64,000 bases of DNA, taken from positions 552,121 through 616,120 of the forward strand of contig NZ_QEOO01000016.1 of assembly GCF_003121585.1 (NCBI RefSeq). Reading direction: 5' to 3'. Both the position numbers and the translations under genes were made by a program. Shown piece after piece: positions 1-8,333 of this stretch; position 1 is the stretch's first letter, and each line of letters opens with the position of its first letter. The notes beneath the pieces were generated by a model. That model was given only the letters and a program-made list of their open reading frames with translations. It was not told where the DNA came from and did not search any database. The DNA comes from Nocardioides speluncae. GTDB taxonomy: Bacteria > Actinomycetota > Actinomycetes > Propionibacteriales > Nocardioidaceae.

Positions 1-1
1 C

Positions 2-2209
2 CTGTTCCAGCTCGTCTACATCGTCAGCCACCTGCCCGCGCTCGCCGCCCGGGAAAACTCCGACCCCGACTTGCGCGCCGAGCTCGACCACGTCGATGTT
101 CTCTGGTTCCCCGCCGGTGGCGGCAAGACCGAGGCCTACCTCGGGCTCATCATCACAGCTCTGTTCTACGACCGGCTCCGCAGCAAGGACGCCGGCGTCA
201 CCTCCTGGCTCCGGTTCCCGCTCCGGATGCTGTCAGTTCAGCAGCTCGCCCGAATGCTGCGCGTCCTGGTCATCGCCGAAAACCTACGCACGGAACTCGA
301 TATCGGCTCCCACGACGCGGACCCGTTCGCGCTCGGCTACCTAGTCGGCGGTCGCGGGACCCCGAACAAGCTCGCGTGGCCGGCAACGTGGTGGCACGGC
401 TGGGAGACCGAGGCACGACTGGCCGCCAAGGGCGACTTCATCGACGACCACCTCGAGGACCGACTCGTCACGAGCTGCCCGTACTGCGACCAGGAGACCG
501 TCGTCCTCGACCTCGACGTAGACGCGGTCCGCATCATCCACCGTTGCACCAACTGCGATCAGACGCTTCCGCTGTACATGACCGACGAAGAGGTGTACCG
601 GTACCTGCCCGCGGTCGTCATCTCGACCGTCGACAAGCTCACCGGATACACGTGGTTCGGCGAGTACACCGCATTTAGCCACGGTCCCGCCCACCGGTGC
701 CCCGACCACGGATACTTCAGCTTCCCCCACCAGGGCACGTGCTTGGTCGGCAAGGACCTGTGCCCGCCGCCCAAGGGCGGCCATCCGGTCGCCGCGCCGA
801 TCAAGGACCCCGTGCCCTCTCTCACCATCCAGGACGAGATGCACCTGCTCAAGGAAGAGCTTGGCGCGTTCAGCGGCCACTACGAAGGCCTAATCGCCGA
901 ACTGCAGCGCGGCGGCCCCTCCGGGCTGCCGACCAAGATCCTGGCCGCATCCGCCACGATCGAGCAGTATCAGGACCAACTCCGCCAGGTCTACGGCCGA
1001 TGGCCCCGTGCGTTCCCCGCACCCGGGTATGACCGCACCTTCAGCTTCTACACAGAGACGCTGCCCGACGTACGCCGCACGTTCGTCGGGATCCTCCCGA
1101 ACTACCGACGCAAGGCCGACGTCGCGGCCACCGTCCAGTGCGAGCTGCTTGCGGCCGTCGCCGAGCTCCAGGACGACGGCGACCCGCTGGCGAAGCTCGG
1201 TGCCGACCCAACCCTGTGGGATACGCCCCCAGACCGGGAGGCCGTCCTCGACCTGCTCTTTTGCTACGAGGTGTCCCTGGGGTATGTGAACTCCAAGGCG
1301 CACGGCGCGAAGCTCGACGAGGAGCTCCGAAGCCTCTCCGACCGGCACGACTTCGAGGGCCGCGACGCCGTCGACCGGGTTGTTCTCACCGGTGAGGTAC
1401 CCATCCCGGACCTGGCCGACGCGATCAGTCGGGTCCAAGGCGAACACCTGACGACGCCGCGGCGCGAACGCCTCCGCGCCATCGTGGGCACCTCGGTGGT
1501 CAGCCACGGCGTCGACCTCGACCGTCTCAACGTGCTCGTGCTCGCCGGAATGCCGACCACCGCCGCCGACTACATCCAGGTCACTGCACGCGCCGGACGC
1601 ACCCACGCCGGCCTCGTCGTCACCGTCTACGACGCGTTCTCGCGCCGTGAACGGTCCCTGTTCAGCAACTTCGCTACGTACCACCGGTTCCTCGACCAGA
1701 TGGTCACGCCGGTCCCGGTCAACAAGTACGCATTCTTCGTCGCCGACCGCACCGTTCCCGGTTTGGTCCTCGCACTCCTCCACGACATGGCCCGCGACCC
1801 CGGCCTCGGTGGACCCGCCCAAGGCGTCCGGCTCGCGAAAGATTTCCAAGGCTGGTGGAACTCGAGACGCGCCACTATCGACGCCCATATACGAGACCGG
1901 CTGCTCCGCTGCTACGAAACCCCGATCGATGGCGTCAACGACGCGATCATGGAACGCGAGCTCGGGCGACGAGCCATGGCCCGCTGGGTCGACGTCGAGT
2001 ACAAGGCGCTGAGTCGGCCGGCCGAGGAAAACAACACCACCCAGCTGTTCAACCAGCCGCCGCTGCCGAACTTCCGCGACATCGACGAGCCCGCCGACTT
2101 CGGGGCCTACTTCCGCAGCAGGGACGCGTTCGAGGCCGTCACCGGCCAACGCAGCGGCCCGGCCGGTGCATCGACGGCTAGCCAAGCTGTCACCAGCGAG
2201 GAGGAGTAG
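2..2209 (+). CDS. drmA: DISARM-type helicase DrmA, C-terminal part (cut by window edge)
   Basis: This is the carboxy-terminal two thirds or so of an SF2-type helicase. The reading frame is open from base 2, so the true start lies outside the window and the TTG at 71 is not a start. A Walker A motif (PAGGGKTEAYLGL) is encoded just after base 110. A four-Cys zinc ribbon (CPYC...CTNC) lies near bases 475-560, a DExx-like box (QDEMHLL) near 830, and helicase motifs V/VI (SHGVDLDRL...QVTARAGR) near 1500-1600. In DISARM systems DrmA is the helicase that, with DrmB, binds incoming phage DNA. The match rests on these motifs and on the drmB-like gene 2 bases downstream. A related non-DISARM helicase pair remains possible because no drmC or methyltransferase is visible here. 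Confidence 0.75.
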   Translation: MFQLVYIVSHLPALAARENSDPDLRAELDHVDVLWFPAGGGKTEAYLGLIITALFYDRLRSKDAGVTSWLRFPLRMLSVQQLARMLRVLVIAENLRTELDIGSHDADPFALGYLVGGRGTPNKLAWPATWWHGWETEARLAAKGDFIDDHLEDRLVTSCPYCDQETVVLDLDVDAVRIIHRCTNCDQTLPLYMTDEEVYRYLPAVVISTVDKLTGYTWFGEYTAFSHGPAHRCPDHGYFSFPHQGTCLVGKDLCPPPKGGHPVAAPIKDPVPSLTIQDEMHLLKEELGAFSGHYEGLIAELQRGGPSGLPTKILAASATIEQYQDQLRQVYGRWPRAFPAPGYDRTFSFYTETLPDVRRTFVGILPNYRRKADVAATVQCELLAAVAELQDDGDPLAKLGADPTLWDTPPDREAVLDLLFCYEVSLGYVNSKAHGAKLDEELRSLSDRHDFEGRDAVDRVVLTGEVPIPDLADAISRVQGEHLTTPRRERLRAIVGTSVVSHGVDLDRLNVLVLAGMPTTAADYIQVTARAGRTHAGLVVTVYDAFSRRERSLFSNFATYHRFLDQMVTPVPVNKYAFFVADRTVPGLVLALLHDMARDPGLGGPAQGVRLAKDFQGWWNSRRATIDAHIRDRLLRCYETPIDGVNDAIMERELGRRAMARWVDVEYKALSRPAEENNTTQLFNQPPLPNFRDIDEPADFGAYFRSRDAFEAVTGQRSGPAGASTASQAVTSEEE

Positions 2210-2211
2210 CG

Positions 2212-4032
2212 ATGCAACGCAGCCGCAGCCAAGTGCTGTTCAGCTACCTGCCCGGTGCCGTGTTCCGGCACGAGGACCGCATCTACGGCAGAGTCGTCGC
2301 CGTCGACGGCAGCCGTCTTACTTCGCTCAACGAGGCCGTCATCTACCAGGAGATCGCCACCTACCTGGACCAGTGGCACGAAGACCAGCGGCACGACCTG
2401 CCGCTGCCCCGGGCCGAACGGATCCGGGAGTACCGAATTCTCAAGCCGGAGGTCGTCAAGTTCGAGCTGTTCCCGCTCGTGTTCGAATGCAGCCGCCGGT
2501 CCTGCTCTCGGGTCCACACGTTCTTCCGGTTCGAGGATCTCGCCAACGAGCCCCGCTGCCGGCACTGTCACGGCTCGCTCCAGCAACTCCAGTTCTACAA
2601 CGCACACAACTGCGGCCGGACCCGGCCGATCCGGGGCGCCAGGTGCGCCACGCACGGGTACGACCACATCACGTTCGACAACACCGGCAGCTTCACCTCT
2701 GCGACCTGGCGGTGTGCAGGCGCCGGCTGCAACGGCGCCGTCATCTCGCGGACCAACATGTCCCCGTGCAACTGCAACTCGTTCCCGGGTCCTGACGGCG
2801 TTGTTCGGATGCACGCCCACACGCTGGACGACTCCCGCGCCTACCGGGCCCACTACATCGACTTGATCAACATCGACTCGTCGGTCTTCCAGACCTACCA
2901 GGCGCATCCGGCACGCATCCGGATCGCCGTTGCGCACTACCTCGGTCTCCTCGACGGGATCCGCGAAGGGATCCGGGAAGCGGACACGTCCGACGACGGC
3001 ACCAAACGGATGACCGCAGCCCAGTGGACCGTCAAGGAGCAGCAGTATCGCGACATGGGTCTCCCCGAGGACGACATCGCCAGCCTGCGTCGCACCAAGG
3101 GCCCCGTTGACTCCGGCATCGCCGCCCTGGATGGTGTCCCGTCCGCGATCCTCGAGCGGCTAGCCTCCCGGCGCCCGTTCTACGAGCGGGCCGCCGTTTA
3201 CGACACTAACGAGGTCCGCCGCCTCACCTTGACCGAGCAGCTCGACCGCGCCCGAGCACGGCGCGACATGTTGCAGGCCGAAGCACTCGAGGCCGCCTCC
3301 GACTTGGCGGCCGCGATGGGAATCAGCGAGCTCGCGGTCACCTGGGAGTTTCCGATCGCCAAGGCCGCGTTTGGGTACACCCGGGAACGGCACGAGCCCG
3401 GCCAGGCAGCGCTGCGTGGTTTCCGACACCCCAAGCAGAACGACGGCAAGCACCCCGTGTACGCGGTGGCCAGCGAAACCGAAGCGCTCCTGGTCACTCT
3501 GTCGGCCCGCGACGTGATCGCGTTCCTAGCGCACGGTGGCGAGCACACCGGCGTCCCCAGTACCGAGCCCGAAGCCCGCCTGCAGATCCTCCAGATCTTC
3601 GCCGACGAGGACGTCCATCCGGCCCCGGCACGGACCGTCCGGGTCCTCGTGCATACGCTGAGCCACCTGCTGCTCCGCGGCCTTGACGACGGCCAGGTCG
3701 GGTTCGCCGAGTCCAGCCTCGCCGAATGGCTGGTCCCCGAAGCGCTCACATTCGGCGTCTACGCCAACACCCTCAAGGAGTTCACCCTCGGCTCACTGTG
3801 GACCCTGATCACCAACCGGGCCCTGAGCTGGCTCAACGACGTGGTGGCCCGCAGCGTCCGGTGCGAGAACGACCCGATCTGCTACCAGCGTCCGGAGCGT
3901 GCCTGCGAGAGGTGCTCTTACCTGACGTTCGGTTGCCGCCTGTTCAACGACGACCTCGACCGCCGGGTCCTTTACGACTTTCTGTTCAGCCGCGGCGTAC
4001 TGCACCGCACCGACTGCCGCACGGGGCACTGA
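2212..4032 (+). CDS. drmB: DISARM-type DUF1998 protein DrmB
   Basis: The product is a 606-residue partner of the helicase just upstream. The ATG follows the drmA stop by 2 bases and its ribosome site (GAGGAGGAG) lies in the last codons of drmA, so the two are translationally coupled. Cysteine pairs occur near residues 85-125 (CSRRSC, CRHC) and 145-190 (CATHG, CAGAGC, CNC). The C-terminal segment has HTLSHLLLRGLDDGQVGF and a final Cys cluster (CENDPIC...CERCSY...GC), the layout expected of a DUF1998/MZB-type protein. In DISARM, DrmA and DrmB form the DNA-loading core. The length fits DrmB. The next gene is not drmC but a toxin module, so the system is either incomplete or organised differently upstream. 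Confidence 0.72.
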   Translation: MQRSRSQVLFSYLPGAVFRHEDRIYGRVVAVDGSRLTSLNEAVIYQEIATYLDQWHEDQRHDLPLPRAERIREYRILKPEVVKFELFPLVFECSRRSCSRVHTFFRFEDLANEPRCRHCHGSLQQLQFYNAHNCGRTRPIRGARCATHGYDHITFDNTGSFTSATWRCAGAGCNGAVISRTNMSPCNCNSFPGPDGVVRMHAHTLDDSRAYRAHYIDLINIDSSVFQTYQAHPARIRIAVAHYLGLLDGIREGIREADTSDDGTKRMTAAQWTVKEQQYRDMGLPEDDIASLRRTKGPVDSGIAALDGVPSAILERLASRRPFYERAAVYDTNEVRRLTLTEQLDRARARRDMLQAEALEAASDLAAAMGISELAVTWEFPIAKAAFGYTRERHEPGQAALRGFRHPKQNDGKHPVYAVASETEALLVTLSARDVIAFLAHGGEHTGVPSTEPEARLQILQIFADEDVHPAPARTVRVLVHTLSHLLLRGLDDGQVGFAESSLAEWLVPEALTFGVYANTLKEFTLGSLWTLITNRALSWLNDVVARSVRCENDPICYQRPERACERCSYLTFGCRLFNDDLDRRVLYDFLFSRGVLHRTDCRTGH

Positions 4033-4076
4033 CGCGTGCGCGAGGGGCAGCGGCAAAAGCCCGTCGGACACGACAA

Positions 4077-4100
4077 TGGCCAGGTCGCTTGACCTGGCTA
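4077..4100 (+). terminator. Hairpin downstream of drmB
   Basis: An inverted repeat GCCAGGTC-gctt-GACCTGGC (arms 4079-4086 and 4091-4098) with a further T-A pair outside sits 45 bases after the drmB stop. There is no long T run, so it is a probable but not certain terminator separating drmAB from the toxin module. Confidence 0.5.
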
Positions 4101-4170
4101 TCGTTCGAGTCGAAGTCCCGCGACAGCACCTCCGAGTGCTCGAGCCCGCGATGTCGGGTCGGCTCTGGCC

Positions 4171-4199
4171 CGGGTAGGGTCACCTCTTGTCCGGTTTCG
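4171..4199 (+). promoter_or_regulatory. Conserved leader/promoter of toxin module, copy 1
   Basis: The block CGGGTAGGGTCAC-N3-TTGTCCGGTT, about 25-50 bases upstream of the first gene of the module, recurs almost unchanged before the second module (32414-32442). TAGGGT has the shape of an actinobacterial -10 box. I see no convincing -35. Its conservation where the flanks differ suggests that it is functional. Confidence 0.5.
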
Positions 4200-4224
4200 G
4201 GTATCGACCCTCGGGGGGTGTCGG

Positions 4225-4488
4225 TTGGCCAGCATCGTGGTGCAGATCCGCGTCCGGCTGGACTCCGCGAAAGCCGACGGCGGGCGCGCTGCGGACGCCC
4301 TTGCGACGGCCGTCCGCAACCTCGACCAGGCGCACGCACTGTTGTCTGGCGAGACTCTCGGCAGCAACGACCCGCAGCTGAAAGCAGCCACCGCGGCCGT
4401 ACAACGACTCAGCGCCGAGGCCGCGAGGGCCTCCGCGCAGCTCAGGGACGCGTGCCGCCGCGCATCCGACTGGGGACACCAACTGTGA
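4225..4488 (+). CDS. Small helical protein, first gene of toxin module 1
   Basis: The 87-residue protein starts at TTG (MASIVVQIRVRL) and is rich in Ala, Leu and charged residues with heptad-like spacing, so it is probably an alpha-helical hairpin or coiled coil. It ends ...ASDWGHQL. A homologue with the same start and end (32467-32730) opens the second module, and in both cases a nuclease-toxin gene follows at once. Position and size suggest a partner or targeting factor for the toxin, like the small helical proteins encoded beside WXG/LXG toxins, but there is no WXG motif. I do not recognise a named family with certainty. The TTG is chosen because the homologue starts with GTG at the equivalent codon. 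Confidence 0.7.
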   Translation: MASIVVQIRVRLDSAKADGGRAADALATAVRNLDQAHALLSGETLGSNDPQLKAATAAVQRLSAEAARASAQLRDACRRASDWGHQL

Positions 4489-5363
4489 GCAGCGCCGACG
4501 TCGACGTGGTGCTCCGCGTCCTCGCCGACGCGATAGCCGCCGTCGAGACCGCCGAGAAGGCGCTCATCGAAGCCCACGCCGACACTAAGAAGGCACGCGA
4601 CACCGTCGCCGACGTCGGCGGCTCACAACCGGGCCGAACCCTCGGCCCCTGCATCGACGACCTCAACAAGGCCGTCACCACGATCCAGCGGACTGGGCCG
4701 GTCACCGCCGCCATCAAACGCGAGATCGCCGCAGCAGCGGACCGCATCCGCGGCAACTCCGGTGGAACGGCGAGCTCAGGTGGGACTGGCGGACTTCAGC
4801 CCCCGACCACCGCGGCTGCGCTTACGGCGCCACTCGGGCCTAGTACCGCAGCAGACAGCGAGCCTGACCGGATCATGATCGAGCTGTCGTCGTCCGACCC
4901 CGAGCACGTACGGAAGCTCAACAAGCCTGAGCCCAACGCCACCATCATCGTCGACGGCCGGTTCCGCTACGAGACCGACGAGCGCGGACGCGTCACCAAG
5001 GCGACAACCACTCTCGACGTCATCGATCTGAAGCACCCGCGGTCCAAGCACGCGCAGCGGACACTGTCCGACAAGTTTCCCGGTGACGATGCGGGTCACC
5101 TGTTCGCCCGGATCTTCAAGGGGCCTGGGCAGAAGCTGAACCTGGTGCCGATGGAGGCCCTCGGCGTGAATCGGGGCGAGTACAAGTCGTTGGAAGCGGC
5201 GTGGCGGTCCGCACTGGAAGATGATCGCGAAGTCGAAGTCAGTGTCGAGCTCTCCTATGACGGGCCGACACGGCGCCCCGACTCTATCTATGTGACCTAT
5301 GACGATGGCATAGAGAAGCGGAGCGTGTTCATCGAGAACGAACCTCAAGGAGGTAGCGAATGA
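4485..5363 (+). CDS. Toxin with C-terminal DNA/RNA non-specific endonuclease domain
   Basis: The 292-residue protein starts at a GTG overlapping the upstream stop (GTGA). Residues 1-80 are helical and charged, 85-125 form a low-complexity Gly/Ser/Thr/Pro linker, and 130-292 match the Endonuclease_NS_2-type toxin fold. Visible motifs are FRYETDERGRV, the core DDAGHLFARIF (catalytic-His region), NLVPMEALGVNRGEY, LEAAW and RPDSIYVTY near the C-terminus. Such domains cut nucleic acids in polymorphic toxins. There is no signal peptide. The immunity gene overlaps its end. Whether it acts on competitors, or inside the cell as a toxin-antitoxin or abortive-infection effector beside drmAB, cannot be told from sequence. 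Confidence 0.8.
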   Translation: MSSADVDVVLRVLADAIAAVETAEKALIEAHADTKKARDTVADVGGSQPGRTLGPCIDDLNKAVTTIQRTGPVTAAIKREIAAAADRIRGNSGGTASSGGTGGLQPPTTAAALTAPLGPSTAADSEPDRIMIELSSSDPEHVRKLNKPEPNATIIVDGRFRYETDERGRVTKATTTLDVIDLKHPRSKHAQRTLSDKFPGDDAGHLFARIFKGPGQKLNLVPMEALGVNRGEYKSLEAAWRSALEDDREVEVSVELSYDGPTRRPDSIYVTYDDGIEKRSVFIENEPQGGSE

Positions 5364-5776
5364 TCGAACAGGCGCAGGCCCAACTGGAGACAGTTGGTGC
5401 AGGAATTCTGCGGGCAGTCCCCGTTGACGGCTGGCGTGCAGCGAGCCTCCACCTCACGGGTGCTGCTCGGATGCTGGAGGCCCGACTGGTGGTGGTCGCT
5501 GATGACGGCGCAGAGGACCGTCGGCAGGAGATCGACAAGGACACGTTGCGTGCCTGCCATGCGCTCCGAAAGGCGATGTACAGCGAAGGTTCCGGAACTT
5601 GGTACAACGCAGTGATCACCGTCAACGCTAGCCGAGAGCTGGAGTCGACATTCGACTACGACGGCAAGCCGCTCGACGGACACGCCGTCTCAGAACTCCT
5701 CGTGGACGATCAGGCGAAGTACCCGCGTGACCCTGGACATCTGCCGGACTGGCACCCGTCGCGGGCCGCTACGTAA
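5360..5776 (+). CDS. Immunity protein, YezG/DUF600-like
   Basis: The 138-residue acidic protein starts at an ATG overlapping the toxin stop (ATGA). The C-terminal half has the features of YezG-type (DUF600) immunity proteins: GTWYNAVITV, an FDYDGKP loop, and a closing KYPRDPGHLPDWHP stretch. YezG-like proteins neutralise nuclease toxins of the YeeF type, and the tight coupling here fits that role. A paralogue (33625-34044) follows the second toxin copy. A truncated relative at 34138 is closer to this protein than to its own neighbour. Confidence 0.8.
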   Translation: MIEQAQAQLETVGAGILRAVPVDGWRAASLHLTGAARMLEARLVVVADDGAEDRRQEIDKDTLRACHALRKAMYSEGSGTWYNAVITVNASRELESTFDYDGKPLDGHAVSELLVDDQAKYPRDPGHLPDWHPSRAAT

Positions 5777-5898
5777 GCCGATCGGCGCCCGACTGGTCAG
5801 CTTCATCCGGCAGCACTACCGGCGGCCGAAGGCCTACGAGCCTCAGGTCGACGGCATCGAGTGAATCGACCTCGAGGTTCGGGTGAACTCGCCCCCTC

Positions 5899-6762
5899 CT
5901 AGTGTGCGGTCCATCGCGTGCGGCGGTCAGCGTTCCTCAACGTGTCGACACGGAGGCGCAGCTCTCTGGCCGCTGTCTGCGAGCCGCGGTCCGCCGCGCG
6001 GATGAACCCTGTGAGTGTGTGGAGGTCCCGGATCGAGGTGAGGACCTCCAAGCCCGGCGAGTCCTTGAGGTCGTGACCGTAGGCGGTCGCGAACTCGTCT
6101 AGATCGGCCTGCGATCTTCCGAACCTGACGCTCTGGTAGGTGTTTGCCAGGTCGAGCTCACGCGGCCCGATCGCGACGTCGTCCCAGTCTCCGAGGACGA
6201 CGGTGTCGCCGGCCCAGAGCAGGTTGCCCTGATAGGCGTCTCCGTGGATGAGGCCGAAGCCGAGCTGCGAGTCGAACGCGTCGTAGGCGCCGACAAGGTG
6301 GGCATGCCGCTCCAGCAGCCACTTCTGGTCCGCGGCATCGAGGGCAGTGCTCGCCGCGACCAGTGTGTCGAAACCATCGAGGGGCAGGTAGGTAGGCAAC
6401 CGCTCGGGTGGTTCCGGGACGTGGTGCAGGGAGCGCAGGATCGCGCCGAGCGCCGCAATCGGAGGCTGCGGGCTGTGTTGCGGCAGGTAGGGCCAGAAGG
6501 TGATCACGAACTCATCGATTGCGACCGGATGTGAGAGGTCGGCCGGCACGGTGACCGGGACGCCGTGCTCGGCGAGCCAGCCCGTGATACGGACCACGCG
6601 CTCGGCTACCTCAACCGCAGCGGGGTCGTCGCGTACCCGCGCAACCAGATGTTCGGCAGGCAGCAGAAAGACAGAGCTGGCGTGGTCACGAAGTGACCTC
6701 GCCTCGGTCGGGTCGAGGTTGAGTGATCGGGCGACACGGTCCAGGGCGTTGGCGGCGCTCAC
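5899..6762 (-). CDS. APH-family phosphotransferase
   Basis: The 287-residue protein has an aminoglycoside-phosphotransferase/choline-kinase-like fold. The Brenner-like catalytic loop IHGDAYQGNLLW and the metal-binding GDWDD-V motif are both present. The GTG start overlaps the stop of the XRE-TPR regulator gene upstream by 4 bases, so both are translated together. The substrate is unknown; many actinobacterial members are not resistance enzymes. The pairing with a regulator repeats the arrangement at 8334-10462, where a different enzyme takes the same place. Confidence 0.8.
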   Translation of the reverse strand: MSAANALDRVARSLNLDPTEARSLRDHASSVFLLPAEHLVARVRDDPAAVEVAERVVRITGWLAEHGVPVTVPADLSHPVAIDEFVITFWPYLPQHSPQPPIAALGAILRSLHHVPEPPERLPTYLPLDGFDTLVAASTALDAADQKWLLERHAHLVGAYDAFDSQLGFGLIHGDAYQGNLLWAGDTVVLGDWDDVAIGPRELDLANTYQSVRFGRSQADLDEFATAYGHDLKDSPGLEVLTSIRDLHTLTGFIRAADRGSQTAARELRLRVDTLRNADRRTRWTAH

Positions 6763-8198
6763 GGCAGGGAGGGTATCGGCCTACCTGGGTGGACTTGAAA
6801 CTCTGTGAGTGCCGCATTCAGGTCTGCAGCCGGGCGGCTGGACCCAATGGGGTGGTCGGCGAGGATGCCTTGGGTACGGCGCGCAGCGACTGACAGTTGC
6901 TCGATCCGCTGATCGGGTGGAAGTGCTAGAAGCGGCGCGGCCGCCTCGGCGGCGCCATCAACATCGCCGGCCGCGACACGGGAGTTGACGACGTCGAGAC
7001 GGGCGAGTGCCTCGTCCCCGTACGAGCGTTCATGGGCCGGTCCGCTCTCGTAGGCGGCGATCGCTGCGGTGGCATGGTGTTCGGCGGCTTCGTGGTCGCC
7101 GAGCAGCCCGAGTGTGCTGCCGATGTAGTACTGCTGCTTGGCGGCGGGAAAGCTGAGGATGCCACCCAGATCGACGATCTCGTCGGTGTCGTTGGCGGCC
7201 TCCTGCGCGCGGAACAGGTCGCTGAGGGCCGCACGAGCCCGGTCGGCGTCACCCGCTCGCGCCGCCGATCGGCCCTCGATCGCCGCGAGGCGGATTCGGG
7301 ACTGTGTCGAGCAAGCAAGGCGGGCACCGGCGGCTGCCAGGTCGGCGGCGCGAGGCGTCTGGGCGGTCCACTCGTGCAATAGCGCGCCTGTGCCGTGCGA
7401 CCAGGCGCGCAGCGCGTCGTAGCCGGATAGGTCGGCGCACACGTAGGCGCTGCGCAGCTGCGCGAATGCTGCGCGGCTGTTGCCGAGATTCTGCGAGGCG
7501 TGGGCCAACATCAGGAGGGACACCCCGCCCATGACGTACAGGTCTCGGCTCTCAGCAGGTCGGCGGCGGTCCTCCAGCATCGCGAATATTTGGTCCCGTG
7601 CTTCGACGAGGTCACGGACCAGTAACCCAACCGGTGTGTGGACGTAGTCGACCGCGAGGCGCCCCAGCTCCATTCGCAGGCTCTCAATTAACGCGGAGTC
7701 ACTGCGTAGGTCTCCCGCCTGTGCGGCAAGTCCGAGCGACTGTCCAGCGGCTTGGTCTGCAAGCTCGTGGAGATCCTCGTGCGAGAGCGCAGCATGAAGG
7801 GTCGAGGCGCTGCGGCCGGGCAGCCGGAACCAGAGAAGCTCTGGGGGGACGCTGAACAGCTGCGCGAGTTCGATGAGCTTGCTCAGGTCCTGCAGCGGCT
7901 CGCCATTTTCCATTCTGCTCAGGTATGCCTGACTGATCCCAAGCCAGCCGGCCACGATCGCTTGCGAGAGTGGTGCACCGTGCCAGGGATGGGTGCGGTA
8001 CGCCGCGATTACCTTGCCGATGTGCCAATCGTCGAGTGCGGCTCGCATCGCCGGGTCCGACCAGAAGTGCCGTGGGACCGTCGGCGGGCCATTCACCAGT
8101 GCTCGGGACGCGCCGCGGCAAGCTCCGCACAGGCTCCCTGCGTTGTCGCGCGCCAAGCGGGTGCCACAGCGGCACGTGCGGGTCCGAGGTTCACCCAT
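6759..8198 (-). CDS. XRE-TPR regulator with N-terminal zinc ribbon (1)
   Basis: The protein is 479 residues from the ATG at 8198; a TTG at 8252 would add 18. At the N-terminus a CxC-x12-CxxC zinc ribbon (CRCG...CGACR) is followed by a conserved HPWHG motif and a helix-turn-helix (SQAIVAGWLGISQAYLSRMENG), then about 330 residues of TPR-like Ala-rich helices. The architecture is that of actinomycete XRE regulators with a C-terminal TPR sensor. It resembles the protein at 9059-10462 along its whole length. Its gene overlaps the phosphotransferase gene by 4 bases, so it probably controls that gene or shares a signal with it. The zinc ribbon before the HTH is less usual. Confidence 0.82.
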   Translation of the reverse strand: MGEPRTRTCRCGTRLARDNAGSLCGACRGASRALVNGPPTVPRHFWSDPAMRAALDDWHIGKVIAAYRTHPWHGAPLSQAIVAGWLGISQAYLSRMENGEPLQDLSKLIELAQLFSVPPELLWFRLPGRSASTLHAALSHEDLHELADQAAGQSLGLAAQAGDLRSDSALIESLRMELGRLAVDYVHTPVGLLVRDLVEARDQIFAMLEDRRRPAESRDLYVMGGVSLLMLAHASQNLGNSRAAFAQLRSAYVCADLSGYDALRAWSHGTGALLHEWTAQTPRAADLAAAGARLACSTQSRIRLAAIEGRSAARAGDADRARAALSDLFRAQEAANDTDEIVDLGGILSFPAAKQQYYIGSTLGLLGDHEAAEHHATAAIAAYESGPAHERSYGDEALARLDVVNSRVAAGDVDGAAEAAAPLLALPPDQRIEQLSVAARRTQGILADHPIGSSRPAADLNAALTEFQVHPGRPIPSLP

Positions 8199-8333
8199 CG
8201 TCAAGCTGGTACCCCCGTCGTGATTCGGCGAGCGCCTGGGATCGCCTGGCAAATCAGGATAGGCCCGACAATAGTTCCGTGCACCGACAATCTGGTCGGT
8301 GTGCGCAGCGGGGGGCCAGCACCGCTGTTGTTC

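Noticed and set aside
890..2185. Long open frame on the minus strand opposite drmA
   Set aside because: Typical GC-rich shadow frame; composition is Val/Gly/Arg/Asp-heavy with no motif, while the plus strand has clear helicase motifs.
3726..4484. In-frame upstream extension of the nuclease toxin
   Set aside because: The extension is Arg/Pro-rich, overlaps drmB and the 87-residue gene, and is absent from the second toxin copy; GTG 4485 is the supported start.
5777..5864. Short frame reading ARLVSFIRQHYRRPKAYEPQVDGIE before a stop
   Set aside because: Protein-like, but no start codon and no family I can name; too little to call a gene or pseudogene.
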